64,000 bases of DNA from Sphagnum compactum (taxonomy: Eukaryota > Bryophyta > Sphagnopsida > Sphagnales). Under the pieces are notes generated by a model that had not been told where the DNA came from, did no database searches, and saw only the letters and a program-made list of their open reading frames with translations. This document shows, one piece after another, positions 24,821 to 36,202 of the stretch (the stretch's first letter is position 1; every line of letters begins with the position of its first letter). Location: NCBI GenBank assembly GCA_965153455.1, contig OZ234504.1, positions 2,170,001-2,234,000 of the forward strand, written 5' to 3'. A program made the position numbers and the translations under genes.

Positions 24821-25203
24821 TTAGTGGCCATATTTAATTAAGCCCTCAAAAATTTGTTAGATTTCGATTAAGAGAGAGCCTGATTTAGTCTAATTATGGG
24901 AAATTTGTTAATATTTAGAAGCCCATTTATTTAAATGGATTTTGGAGGGTTTTTACCATGGTACCAATTGTGGGTTCTAGTTCACCCAAGGTGTTCTTAC
25001 ACTTAGAACCCCTTTAGATGAGGGTCCAAGGAAATAGAACACTCTTATGGGGTGGGTGTGGTGGTAGCCATAAATTGGACCTATAGCCTTTTAGAGGAGG
25101 GTTCAAGACCAAAAAGTGGCAAATCAAGGCTAAACTTACAGGGCACCATTTTGGAGGGAAAATCAATCAGGGAGTTGAACCAGGGTTTTTTTTTTTTTTT
25201 TTT

Positions 25204-25395
25204 TTTTGCAATTTTGTGATGTAGCTCAAGTGACGATCGTCTATAAGATGATTTAGCCAGATTTGGCTACAAACTATATATGAAAGTAGAAAAGAAAAAA
25301 AAAAAACAAGATCCTTCTATATTCTTGGCTACCTCCTAGAACTTATCATAAAAATTTGGCAAATTGGAAAACAAATTTTTCAAAATCTGGCCAAT
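25204..25395 (+). repeat. Dispersed repeat family, copy B (best preserved)
   Basis: The blocks, in order, are: a T-rich run (25180-25207); GCAATTTTGTGATGTAGCTC; GATGATTTAGCCAGATTTGG; CTACAAACTATATATGAAAG; TAGAAAAG; GATCCTTCTATATTCTTGGC; TACCTCCTAGAACTTATCAT; AAAAATTTGGCAAATT. Read on the minus strand, the element ends in ACAAAATTGC followed by an A tail of more than 20 bases, which looks like a SINE or the 3' end of a LINE. No RNA polymerase III A or B box was recognised. Confidence 0.7.
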
Positions 25396-25659
25396 TTTTC
25401 AAAAATTTCTTGGTATGGAAAATCCTTGGTATGGTTCAAAATCATATTTGTCAGGTCAAAAATCTGGCAAATTTTCGCCCTAAAATTTTTTTAATTAAAA
25501 ATTAAAAACTATAAAATAAAATAAAATAAAATAAAACTGGTTTCAACCCAGAAAAGAGAGCTCATTATTTGGAGAACCAAGATGCAAGCTAAGGTCCAAG
25601 GCAGAGAGAGAGTCCACCTCAAGATTCAATTTGCTTCAAATGAGTCCAAATTGGTATCT

Positions 25660-25790
25660 AAAGTGGGCCTGGACCCATCTAAAGTGGGCGTGGACCGCTT
25701 CAAAAGTGGGCCTGGACCCCATCAAAAGTGGGCCTGGACCCCTTCAAAAGTGGGCCTGGACCCTATCGAAAGTGGACCTGGACCCCATCT
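25660..25790. repeat. 22 bp minisatellite, 6 units
   Basis: AAAGTGGGCCTGGACCCnnTC units start near 25660, 25681, 25703, 25725, 25747 and 25769. The 152-codon open frame through it (25582-26040) follows the repeat and a homopolymer tail and is not considered a gene. Confidence 0.9.
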
Positions 25791-25867
25791 AAGGCCCTCT
25801 GACCACAGCATCGTTACTCAAAGTGGGTCCCCAGAGTCGGCTATAGCCAGAATTTTATTTTTATTTT

Positions 25868-26225
25868 TTTTCAATTTTGGCCATCATCCACAACAGGACA
25901 TAGCCATATTTGGTTGTAGGTCAGAGAGGAAATTGAAAAAAAAAAAATTAAAGAATCCTACTACATTTTGGCAACATTTTGTGGAATCTAAATCTGGTGA
26001 TTTCAAATTGTTATTATTTTTTATTTTTTTATTTTTTTAATCCTCAAAATCTGGCCACTTTTGGGATTTTTTTTTGCCCTAAAAATCCTTTGCATGAGTG
26101 GCCTTGGGTTTTGTTTTTCTTTTCTTTTCTTTTAATTTTTAATCCTCAAAATCTGGCGACTTTTGGGATTTTTTTCCCTAAAAATCCTTTGCATGAGTGG
26201 CCTTTGGGTTTTTTGTTTTTTTTTT
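25868..26225 (+). repeat. Dispersed repeat family, copy C, with 102 bp duplication
   Basis: CAATTTTGGCCATCATCCAC, then GACATAGCCATATTTGG, then AGGTCAGAGAGGAAATTG and AATCCTACTACATTTTGGC follow the block order of copies B and F but are diverged. Just downstream, TCCTCAAAATCTGGCnACTT, then TTGGGATTTTTTT and CCTAAAAATCCTTTGCATGA occur twice, starting near 26039 and 26141. Confidence 0.5.
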
Positions 26226-26350
26226 TTTTTTAAATTTAAAGATTTGCCAGGATGCAAAATTTTGTCAAAGAGTAGATGTTGGGTATTGTGCCTTGTGTGG
26301 GCCCTTAGTATGATTACACCTTCGTCCTAAGGCCTTACCCTACCCTACAC

Positions 26351-26446
26351 AAAAACACACACACACACACACACACAATGTTGATGCCTATAAATATTCC
26401 AACCCTAGACCCTAAACCCTAATAAACCCTAAACCAAACCCTATTT
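26351..26446. repeat. (AC)n run and CCCTAAA-like stretch
   Basis: About 14 AC dinucleotides (26349-26378) are followed by an interrupted series of CCCTAAA-like units (about 26403-26446). The telomere-like units are too few and too irregular to indicate a telomere; it is a short interstitial stretch. Confidence 0.75.
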
Positions 26447-26823
26447 ATCACCAAATCTTTTTTTCTAAGTTTCATCTTTCTTTTTTCTTCTTTTTTTCCT
26501 TCGGTGCCTGCATTATTGTTGTGTCTAAATTTTTTTAATTGTTTTTTTGAACCTCGTGCATTGAATATTGAGTTTGTAGCATTTTATACCCAAATTTAAT
26601 ATAAAAAATTTCAAATAACAATGTTTAATTGTGGTTAAAATATGGGTTTGAGGGTGAAAGGAAATTAAAGAGGGCCCAAAAATAGAATTAGTTTGTGAAT
26701 ATTTCTAGTAATTCAAAAAAGGAACATGTATTGTGTCTTGATGGTGTTGTTGTCAATAATAAAATTATGTGTTCAAATGTAATAAAATTACAATTAAATT
26801 TTAAAATATGTATGGAAAAAAAT

Positions 26824-27024
26824 TTAATTATGGATTGCATTAACTATTAATGAGGACCCAAGATTTTTAATCTCCCATAGATGTGTGGTCATATGTTGAT
26901 TTTGCATGACAAAAAGTTGGCTATTCGGGTGCCATGTTAACGCAAATGAATAATCAATGTGCCTTTTTGAAATTGCAATTTTCATATTTATGATATATCC
27001 ACTATAACAATTTGGGCCTTGCAC
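26824..27024 (-). pseudogene. WD40-repeat gene fragment
   Basis: The minus strand reads ISKRHIDYSFALTWHPNSQL, then FVMQNQHMTTHLWEIKNLGS, then SLIVNAI and a stop. This follows the pattern of one WD40 blade and the start of the next in a plant transducin/WD40 family (GHxDYSFAxxWHP, GNQDxTxRLWDxRNL). The match is about one exon long, with several substitutions at normally conserved places (GNQD is QNQH, RLWD is HLWE). There is no gene around it. It is probably a relic left by duplication or transposon capture. Homology is by pattern recognition only; a convincing alignment needs a search. Confidence 0.6.
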
Positions 27025-28320
27025 TACATTGCAATATCATTGACAATCAACTTTATTTTTAATTCTATATATATAGACATGTAAAAATATATCAATGCAT
27101 TGATTGGTTCTATTATTTCATTTAAATGATATTGTGTGGTTTCTACTGATTAAATTCATTCCAATATATTAACAAAACAAGCATAATGCCCTTGTTTAAA
27201 AAAGTAAAGTTCCAAACTAAGCAAAATCCTCCTTCCCCCTTCCCTCATTGCATTTTTTCTTAATTTCCTTATGTTCCCACATGGTTCCTAGTAGTTCACC
27301 ATTATTTATGTCAAATCTCAAAATTGCACAAAAAAAGATTGAATGGATAAGCTTGAAAGATTTATAGATTATTAAATTATTTTAATATAAATAACATGAA
27401 CATGAAAATGCATATATGTTGATTTGCCTTTTCATATTCATGTAAGTAAATAAGAAAGGAGTCAAATAATTGGTCTTGGAATAGATAAGTTTAAATAAAA
27501 CAGACAAACATCCTTGATTTTTTATATTATATAGATTCTATACCTACTCAAAACAATCCTTGATTTGTAATTTTTTTTTGAATAATCCAATATCTTTGAT
27601 GTTTAAATAGAACTTGGTAATGTTTCTATTGGCAACTTGCATGTATTATTTTTCCATTCAAACATTCCAACAAAAAAATTGGTGTAAAATGGAGGCATGC
27701 ATATTTCAATGTTGGTTGATTATTAAAAATTACACCAAACCCTCATCCCCCCCCCCCCCCCCTTCGCCTTCTCTTAGTATTAGGGTGGTTCTTAAGATTC
27801 ATAACCATGATTTTCAATAAAAATCAAATACGTAGTTTGATATATAACCACATTATCAATTTATTAAAAATCAAATAATTGTCCAAAAAACAACAAATTA
27901 TGTGTTAGTTCTTTTTTGAAAACTGGTGGTTATTTATGGTTTTTGAAATAACCAAAATTGATGGTTCTTTGATTCTAGTTTTTTTCAAATACTTGAAATA
28001 GTTGGTTCCTTGATTTTGATTTTTTTTGGTCCAAATACCCAAAATTGACAATTCTTTGATTCTATTTTTTTCAAATACCTAAAACCAACAATTGGTAACA
28101 TAATCAAATAACCACCCAACATTGGTTTAACTGATGTAATTTGCCTCCACAACAAATAGGGTATATTTCAAAGAGGTATATTTTCAATATTTGTGAGGTG
28201 GGGTTTTTTAAATCAATGTCTCGTGAGAATGAATAAAAAATGTAAAAGAGTACCCAATGAAAAAAAATGAGTGATTGATATAAGTAATTAAAATAAACTA
28301 AACTAGTGTGAACTCGGTGC
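27025..28320. other. AT-rich DNA with a C16 run
   Basis: No gene was recognised. A run of about 16 C lies at 27747-27762. Near 27920-28100 short phrases such as ATTGATGGTTCTTTGATTCT and TTTTTCAAATACCnAAAA repeat loosely three times. Confidence 0.5.
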
Positions 28321-28329
28321 ATAATGCAC

Positions 28330-28885
28330 TCGTCGAGCTCCCCCCCGCCCGGTCCTTCCCGTTGCCCACTCCGATTCTTTACCCCGTCGACACCCCCCCC
28401 CGTCCTTCGCATTTTCCACTCCAATTCTTTAACCCGTTGATCCCCCCCCCCCCCCCGTTCCCCTGTTATATATAATTAACTTCTCGCCCCGTGCTGGCCC
28501 CCCCCCGCCCATGCTGGCCCGACGAAATTTCACAACTTGTTGAATTTTTTTTCAGGAATGAAACAAACATGAATTTTTTTGGTGATTTAAACATATTTTT
28601 GCCATTTTTGAAATAAAACTAATTAATTTAACCAAATCTAGACCCAGGCACATCCTAGGTCGCCACTTGTAGTAGCAATTTTGTAAAAATGCCCAGCAGG
28701 ACAGTCCCCATTTAATACTAATTAATGTTTTGGGAACCACTCCAGTGGACCCCAGTTGAGGAATCTGCCCCCCCCCCTCGCCCGTGCTGGCCCCCCCTGC
28801 TGGCCCCCCCCCCCCCCCCGCACGTGCTGGCCCCCCCCACCCCATCACCTGTCACCCGCTGCTTCACCAGGCATCTCCCTCCCCC
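28330..28885. repeat. C-homopolymer island
   Basis: Inside AT-rich DNA, this block has many plus-strand C runs of 7-18 bases (for example 28392-28401, 28442-28456 and about 28803-28819). They are separated by short spacers, several of which are variants of CGTGCTGGCC or GCCCATGCTGGCC. The proline-rich and glycine-rich open frames here come from the C runs. The plus strand could form i-motifs and the minus strand G-quadruplexes. Confidence 0.8.
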
Positions 28886-28944
28886 ACCCCCCAAAACCTC
28901 CGTCACAGACACAGAGACTTACTGAATTAATATATATGATTTAA

Positions 28945-31900
28945 TTAAAGGTCCACTAGCAAAGTAGAAACTTTTAAAGATTTAACATTGTTCTAACAAC
29001 CTCCAAGAACTCAATATCTAAATATTTTAATTGTCATATTTTGGTGGCATATTTGTTTAGGGCTTATGATTCCAATTGACTATCCAAATTTTATTTAGTT
29101 ATAGAAATGGTTAATTGAAGTTTTTTGGTTTATAATTTAGTGGTGAAACCCCAATGAATGTTCTAGGTTCAACCAACCACTATTTTTTTGCACTTAAACG
29201 TAAGGGGCTACTAGTTACAAGGAAGGGTAAAAGGGGCAACAAAAATAAGAACACAATATAATTTTTGTGACTATCAAATCATGGGAAGAATAAGTGTCAA
29301 AATAACCTCATTGCAATGCAAATTCACTACCCCATTAATGTTGAAATTTTGCACCTAGAAATCACAAAAACATTTGTATTAACACAAGTTTTGGTGTTTT
29401 TAAATTACAAGTACTAGGTTTGTAAATATGGTTTACTAAACCATATTCTGCCACATTGTTTCAATGGTAACATAGTCATCAATGTTGTGATCAAGGACTA
29501 GCTAAAGAAACAGGTTGAAGTAATTATGATACAATTAGTTTTTAAACTTTGTATGTGTTTTGCAATGGGAATTGCATTCTACCATTCTCAAGAATAAAGA
29601 CTTCCAAACTTGAACAATATTATACAAAATCTACAATCTATAGTTTTCCATCTTAAATCATAATGTAGAAGTTGTCCTTCTTTGAAAGTTTTTTGGATAA
29701 GCAAATGTCATTTTAAAAAAATGTTGCACTTCTATTAGAATTTAAAACATTTGCATTTGCCTAATTTTAGATTAACAATTAACACTAAAAATGTCAAATT
29801 TTAATCCACATTTTGATGAATGCATATTCAATCATCCATCATTTTGCAATCACTGTGTTACTGGACAAAATTTGTAAACTCACATACATATGGCTTTAAA
29901 AACATGTGTACATCTAGTTTTACAAACTTACATACCTCTAGATCTATAAATTCATGCACATTTAGATCTATAAATTCATGTACATTTGGCTCTGGAAACA
30001 TATCTACATCCACATCTACTTGGAAATTAAATGAAACTTTAAAATGTATTTTGTAAACTTGTGCTCGGCCTTTGGTCATACTAATATACAATTTGCTACA
30101 AACTAAACTACTAAATCTAAATCCAAAACATGAAATAATGGACCAAGACAAAAACACAAAGGCTAAAACCAAGAACATGAAGTGTGCAATACCAAAGCAC
30201 AAATAAATTTTTATTGTAATGAAATAAGAAAGTGTAAACACAAAAACGATAGAACAAAACTATGATGTAAGATCATACCTTAGATTAATGTTGAATAGAC
30301 TAAAGGTAATGAGGGGTCTTACCTTCATTTATACCCCTTTGGGGACCTAACTCCAAAAAAATTCAATGGAAGTTTCCATGTTCCCATTGACCAAGGAAAC
30401 TTTTTAAGAAGATTTTAACAAGGAAATATGAATGAATTATGAATTACTTAGGACTTAATTAATAATGAACTAAAAAAAATGTGAATCAACTAAAAATAAT
30501 TAAGAGTGGAATAAAAGTCAATTAAGAATGAATAAGAATGAATTACAAATTAACTTAAAGCGAACTAAAAGTTAATTAAAGTTGAATTGGGAATTAATTA
30601 TAAGTGGACTACAAGTTAACCATTAATGATTATGAGTTCATCATGTGATCATGTTTGATGTTGGTGTCCATGACACTAATGTTGCAAGTCATTCAAAAAC
30701 ATTCACAACAATGTTTAAATAATATATTATGTAAACGTGTGGTATAATTTGGAATGAATATAATGAAGATAGAATATTCAAAAACATTCATTAAAATGAT
30801 TCATATTTATTAAAATATTTTCAAAACATGACATATTTTTAGGTAGGTTTTTAAACATATATTTACATAAAAGTGTATTACAACATTTTCTTCGTCAAAT
30901 TTGAGTTTTTCCAACTTTCAAATGGAATATTTCAAAAATATTATGGGAATAATTCAAACTAATCAATCACCCAAATACATGGGTTTGGCTCTTATTATCC
31001 CATTTACACTTTAATCATGATTCCGAAGTGTTAGCAAAATATTCACTAAAGGGGTACCAAAAATATGATTATTGCCTCCATTATGAATGGCATTTAATTT
31101 GACAATCTCTAATCTTAAAACCATCAATTCAAAAAATAGGCATGACACCTTTTATTGGGTTTCAATTATTAATTTAGAGGCATGATCCCAAGCCTTTTAC
31201 ATTACCTTGGGATTTCCATTGTATGAACAATGATTAAAGTGCATTTGTAAGGTGAAAACAAATATTTTAATGTCATTTTTAAAAAATGTAAACCATGATT
31301 CAATGCAAAGAATTTTTTAATTTTACAAATACAATGACTAAGAAATGACAAAATATAACATGTTTACCAAATGAAATTTTAAAATGTATTCTGTGAATTT
31401 GTGAGGCCTTTAATCCTTTAAGTGTACAATTTACAACAAATTAGACTCAAAAATAAAGCTCTAAATGTGGGTACAAAACATGACAAAAAAAAAATCCATT
31501 ATCACATTGCACCTTACATTAGAGAGAAAACAAGAGGTGTTATTGAATGAAGAGTGCTCGCACTTCTAGCCATACCCATTGCTAGTTGTAATTCACATAT
31601 TTATCACTTGTTAAACGTGGAAAAACTTTATGGGTTAGTTAAGACTATAATCATCCTAGTAACTAATAAGTTATTAGTGATAGATTTATTCATCATTTTT
31701 TATTTATCGAGGGGATGAAACTAATGGGGTGGTTGATCTTTCAGAATAAGAATTGGTATTTGTTAATTGATCAACTAATGGGACGTGTGGAAGAGATTAG
31801 AATAAGGAGTGGAAGATAAAGGAACCCACATGTGTGGTGGGCAACCTTCCTTAATTCCTTATTTATCTCTTGCGGGGAGAGAAGGATGACATTAGTTTTA

Positions 31901-32660
31901 ACATTAACATTAAAATTTTATCATTCTTGTGTGTAACATTGTATATAAGTGTGGAAAGAAAAGAATGGAAGCAGATTGCACTTGATGTTGTTGTGTAATG
32001 GAAAATGGTTGAAAGTTATGTGAAATCAAGTGCATTAATTTTCCTTATTTATATTTACTTCTTTAAAAAAAATAGTTTTTTTTAAAAATTGATGTAAAGT
32101 ATTAATTTAAAAACATTCGTTCTTCTTTTCTTTTGTTATGAAAATATTTTTTTGGTTTGTAAGTGTTGCATATGTTAAACAATAGTTACAAGAGGTGTAC
32201 ATGAACTTTGACTCTTTTTTCAAATTTGTAGATGATAGTAGGGAGACGAAAGACAAAAATTAATAATCTCACGGGTGTTCATCTTTTTTTTTCTTTTTTA
32301 AAAAAACTCAACAATTGTTTTACATATAGTAACTAAGTTGCCAAATCTTGCGATTTTACAACAAAAAAAATGCCCAAGCATGGGATAGACTTGCGACTCT
32401 CCAAGCAACCCAAAACTTGGCTTGTTTGCATCAAATCACAAAAAAAATTCTACTTGATCCCTAGAAGCAAAAAATTGGGGAATGTTCATGTCATTGATGC
32501 TAACTCAAGTGGATGAAATGCTTAATTCCCTTTAATTGTAGGCCTGATAGTATATATATGAAGGCATAGCCAAATTCACGTAATTTGCAACTGGCTATGG
32601 CAACTATAGCCAAATTTGGCAAATATAGCTATGGCAACTATAGCCAAATTTGGGATTGGG
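28945..32660. other. AT-rich intergenic DNA
   Basis: No gene was recognised. It holds a 24 bp array (29869-30020) and, near 30410-30620, loosely repeated GAATTAATTA/GAACTAAAA phrases. Near 32565-32650 the phrase ATAGCCAAATTTGGCAA and variants occur several times, resembling the core of the dispersed repeat family. Confidence 0.5.
29869..30020. repeat. 24 bp minisatellite, about 6 units
   Basis: AGATCTATAAATTCATGCAC-like units recur every 24 bases (clear starts at about 29941, 29965 and 29989, with diverged units back to 29869). Both strands are open across it because 24 is a multiple of three; the resulting frames are not taken as genes. Confidence 0.75.
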
Positions 32661-32663
32661 GGA

Positions 32664-32815
32664 AGAGTTAGGGGAAGCTTAGTAAGTTAGGTTGTTGTTG
32701 GTGTTACTAGAGTTAGGGGAAACTTAGTTATTAGGTTGTTGGTGTTACTAGAGTTAGGGGAAACTAGTAGTTAGGTTGTTGGTGTCACTAGAGTGAGTTA
32801 GGGGAAACTAGTTGT
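32664..32815. repeat. Tandem repeat, unit about 44 bp, 4 copies
   Basis: GAGTTAGGGGAAACTAGT, then TAGGTTGTTGGTGTTACTA units begin near 32664, 32710, 32751 and 32795. It lies about 240 bases upstream of the C24 run at the LRR gene promoter. Confidence 0.8.
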
Positions 32816-32871
32816 TGAGTTAATATTTGATTTAACCTTGGTAACCAATTCTGTGAAAAATTAGGTAGTAT

Positions 32872-33263
32872 AATATATATATAGGTTAGATAGGTAGGAA
32901 AATAGGTAACTACTAAGTAAGTAAGTAGGTGGTTTCTCCATACATAATTTCTGGTTTTTTTACTACCTACCTACTAACAACCTACCAATTGAGCTAACCA
33001 TGGTGGTTAGCTAGGGAGCTGGAACCCAACAGAAACCCCCCCCCCCCCCCCCCCCCCCCAAACTCTTCCCACTCCCACCGCCCCCGTCCCCCACCTTTCC
33101 CCACTGTCAGCGGCGGCGCTTGCACGAAGAAGACACAAGAGAAGAAGAGAAAATAGAAGAGAGGAGAGGGAGAAGAGCGCCATATCTCCTCTCTTGTGTC
33201 TGCTCCAAGGATTTGTTATCGTATCTTTTCGAGCGTCTGATTGCTCATCCCTCGTCACTTCCT

Positions 33264-33302
<39 letters not shown>
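32872..33302 (+). promoter_or_regulatory. Probable promoter/leader start of the LRR gene
   Basis: A TATA-like stretch (TATAATATATATATAGG, 32870-32885) is followed by a run of 24 C (33036-33059), and then by GC-richer sequence ending in a (CT)n tract (about 33264-33302), a pyrimidine patch typical of plant 5' leaders. The composition changes sharply here from AT-rich to mixed. The exact start site cannot be read. Confidence 0.45.
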
Positions 33303-33306
<4 letters not shown>

Positions 33307-36202
33307 CCTGTTTTTTTCTCTCCCCCCTCCCGCTTGATTTTCCGTTTCTTGCGGAGCTTCTTCTACTCCCGAACTTCTTTTGTAGTGCTTTTTTTTGCTT
33401 CTTCTGGTTCTGTCTTTTGTTCTTTTCTTTCGGGGCTGTGTGCCAGGCTTTTAGAACTGGAGAAGGTACGATGTTGTGAGGAGTAGTTGTGGTGGTAAAT
33501 CTGGGCGAGGAGGAAGACTTCATCATCATCAGCGTCGTCGTCGTCGTCGTCGTCGTCGTCATCCACTTTGAGGTGTTTCCGGATTTGCCAAGTTCCAATC
33601 TGGGGCCGCAAGCAAGGTAATAATGTTGGCCGACGACTCCTCCTTTGTTTCCTTGGTTCCTTTTCGTTAGTTCCTTTGTTCTTCAGGTCGTTCATTAGGT
33701 CGCTGTTGTTGCTTTGGTTGCTGCTGCTGGGGTTTGCCGTATGCCTGGAAGAATTCAACCCTTTCTTGCTGTTTGCCTTGCAGTTTTCCGAAGTTTTTCT
33801 GAATTTTTCTGGAGTTTTTCTCAAGTTTTCTCTCTGTTGATCCGGATTGCTGTTGGATTTTACGATCTCTGTAGAGAGGTTGAGGGAGTGCGTGTTTGTA
33901 GATTTGGTTATTTTGCGACGTCCTGTTGTAATGGCCTTTGCAAGCAAAATGGTTTTGGAGATTCCATTGTAGTCTTGTTGTAATCAGTGTGCTTGGTTGC
34001 TTACCGGATGTTTAGATTAGAAAGAAAGATCTCCAAGCAAAGATTTGGTATGCTTTTGCTTTGTCATTCCACATTTTTTTATTGGGTTATACTCTTGGTT
34101 TTGTCAATTTGAGTCCAGAAAGTTGAAGGGAGGATTCTGGTTTTGCAATCAATTCTTCTTCCTGCATTTCTATTACTTCTCTTTGTAGTTTTGTCACTTG
34201 ATTCGTGATGGTCTTTTTTTCTGTGTGTCTATTTCAGCAGTTTTAGAGGCTTCTGGATCCAGAAAGAGCAGCTGCTGATGTTGTGTTGATAAAAAAAGGC
34301 TGTTGCAATCTCGATCTCTTTGTATAGATTCCTGTTTTTTGTACGGTAAAGGTTGGTTGGTGTTATAGTGGTTTGCAATCAATCTTGTGTTTTGGATTAT
34401 GTTTGAGATGAATGCTTTCATCGATTGTGCAAGCATGGAGAGAGGGGCATTCAAGGTCCTGTTTTGAAATCTCACCCTTGCTTTCCCCATGTCTCAGCTT
34501 CCAGAAATGATGCAAAATTCCTCACAATCATTGGATGCCTCCTCAGGCAAGCAACCACATCTACCACCCATGGGGATAAGGTTGATTGCTCATTAGCCAT
34601 CTACACAATGGATTTTTGCATGATTTTATATCTGTGCAAATGTTTCTTTTTTTCTAGGGACTTGTTTGTGGGGTTTTCTGTTTGTTTTCAGTGTTCCATT
34701 CTTTAGGTCAGGTGCAATTTTCCTGTTCTCTTGGTGTTACTCTGCAGACTGTCCTGCTTTTTGGGTATGGAAGTGTTCAATTTGTTCATCTTGAGCTTGC
34801 CTTCTGTGTTATGGCAACTTCTATGGTGGTGATTGCTGACCTTGTGACCTAGTGGTGCCAGGTGATGTGGTCTACGCTTGATTTTTTATATATTTTTCCT
34901 TTGCATGTACTGTCTGTGTGCAGTCAATCTTTCTTTTCCGTCCTCTTTCTGCTCCAATGTGTTGATGCCAAGTTCTGGTCGCCAAATGTTGTTTGAAAAA
35001 CTTAAGAAGGCTGCCAGAGTTGAGAAAAGCACTGACAATAGCGTTCTCTAGTTGTAGGGGCAAGTGTTTCTGGGTTTGGTTTGCTGGTTTGAAGGAAGAC
35101 CCACAGAAGTTTTTTTCTTTTTGAAAACAAAAGGGGAAGCGGGTTGGTCTTTCTTTTTGCGATGCGGTTGCCTGATTGTGGGTTCTCATTGGGATTTGTC
35201 TTCAGCTGACAGGAGGTGTCTGTTGCTTTTGGCAGGTCTTTTCTTGAGGAGAAGGTGGAGGAAGGAAAACTGTGCAATTGTGATTCAGAGAGTTCACTCT
35301 GGCCGCCTCGATTCCATGTGGTGCTCGCACCTGTGAGCAGGTGTGGGGGCGAGCTGGCGTCTGTCCAGTTCGTGGTAGGCTTCCAAAGGGGAGGCACTCC
35401 CAGATCTGGAGGGTGTGCCGCATGGTGCAGGGGCTGTCTGTAGATTATGGCTAATATCCTGAGAGTGTTCCTACCATAAACTTACCAATGTAGACTGCTC
35501 TTTGTGTCAAGGCTTTGATGCTGAGACCCATGTCTCTATTTTCACAAGAAGGACCTATATTCCTCATAGTTCTTTGTGAGTTATAATAGTTTCAGAACAA
35601 TCACAGCTAGTCATTTGTTATCTTCACAGCTGCTGAAGGGAGGGTCAGTTCTGGTTCTGCTTTCAAGCAAATGCTCGCTAGTATCAAAGACCAACTTCAG
35701 ATCCAAACAGACATCTTACTTCCTAACCCAGATTCTTGCACCAGTGGGTCTGCATAGTGCTACTTACTTCGGTCAAGTTTCTCCACTTACCTTATTGTCT
35801 GGAACTCATCGCCCCATTGGGAAAGGCTTGAAGGAGCAGAGGTCAACAAACAAGATTGGAAAGTTCCAATTGTTCTTCTTAGTGTGGAGGGACTGTGACA
35901 TCCTTGCTTGTGATTAAGGGGAATCAGATTTCTGGGACAATGGAGAGAATCACATGTCTTCAAGCTATATTCAGCCGAAAGAACAAGGTTAAGGTATGGT
36001 CAGGGCCATACTGGTGGCAGCTGCTCTGATTTCTACTTTGCATCTTTAGCTAGGGTATGACCTGATCTTGCACCAGTGTTTGCAGTGCCTTCATTGGCTG
36101 AACCTGTAGAGTGGTGACTTGTTAGAGGCCATTTCTCACTCTATCGTTGCAAGCAGTGTGGAGGATGTTTGAGGATTCAAGCTGGCTGTCCATACATTCA
36201 AG
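33303..36202 (+). other. Long 5' leader region of the LRR gene, probably with introns
   Basis: This is non-AT-rich sequence with splice-like sites (for example GCAAG/GTAATA at about 33615) and no clear protein homology. A (GTC)n run lies at about 33533-33562, encoding Asp runs antisense. I interpret it as untranslated exon(s) plus intron. An unidentified upstream coding exon is possible, because the family's usual N-terminus was not recognised. Confidence 0.4.

Noticed and set aside
25582-26040. 152-codon open frame with repeated KVGLDP/GPGP phrases
   Set aside because: Produced by the 22 bp minisatellite followed by A/T homopolymers; no family pattern.
28552-28944. Pro-rich and Gly-rich open frames
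   Set aside because: Direct translation of C and G homopolymer runs.
29820-30241. Frames on both strands around 29.8-30.2 kb (up to 127 codons)
   Set aside because: They are kept open by the 24 bp minisatellite, whose period is a multiple of three; no homology.
33245-33947. Long antisense frames (117 and 194 codons) with Asp, Thr and Arg-Glu runs
   Set aside because: They arise from the (CT)n and (GTC)n tracts of the LRR gene leader; composition is low-complexity and the antisense direction has no splice or homology support.
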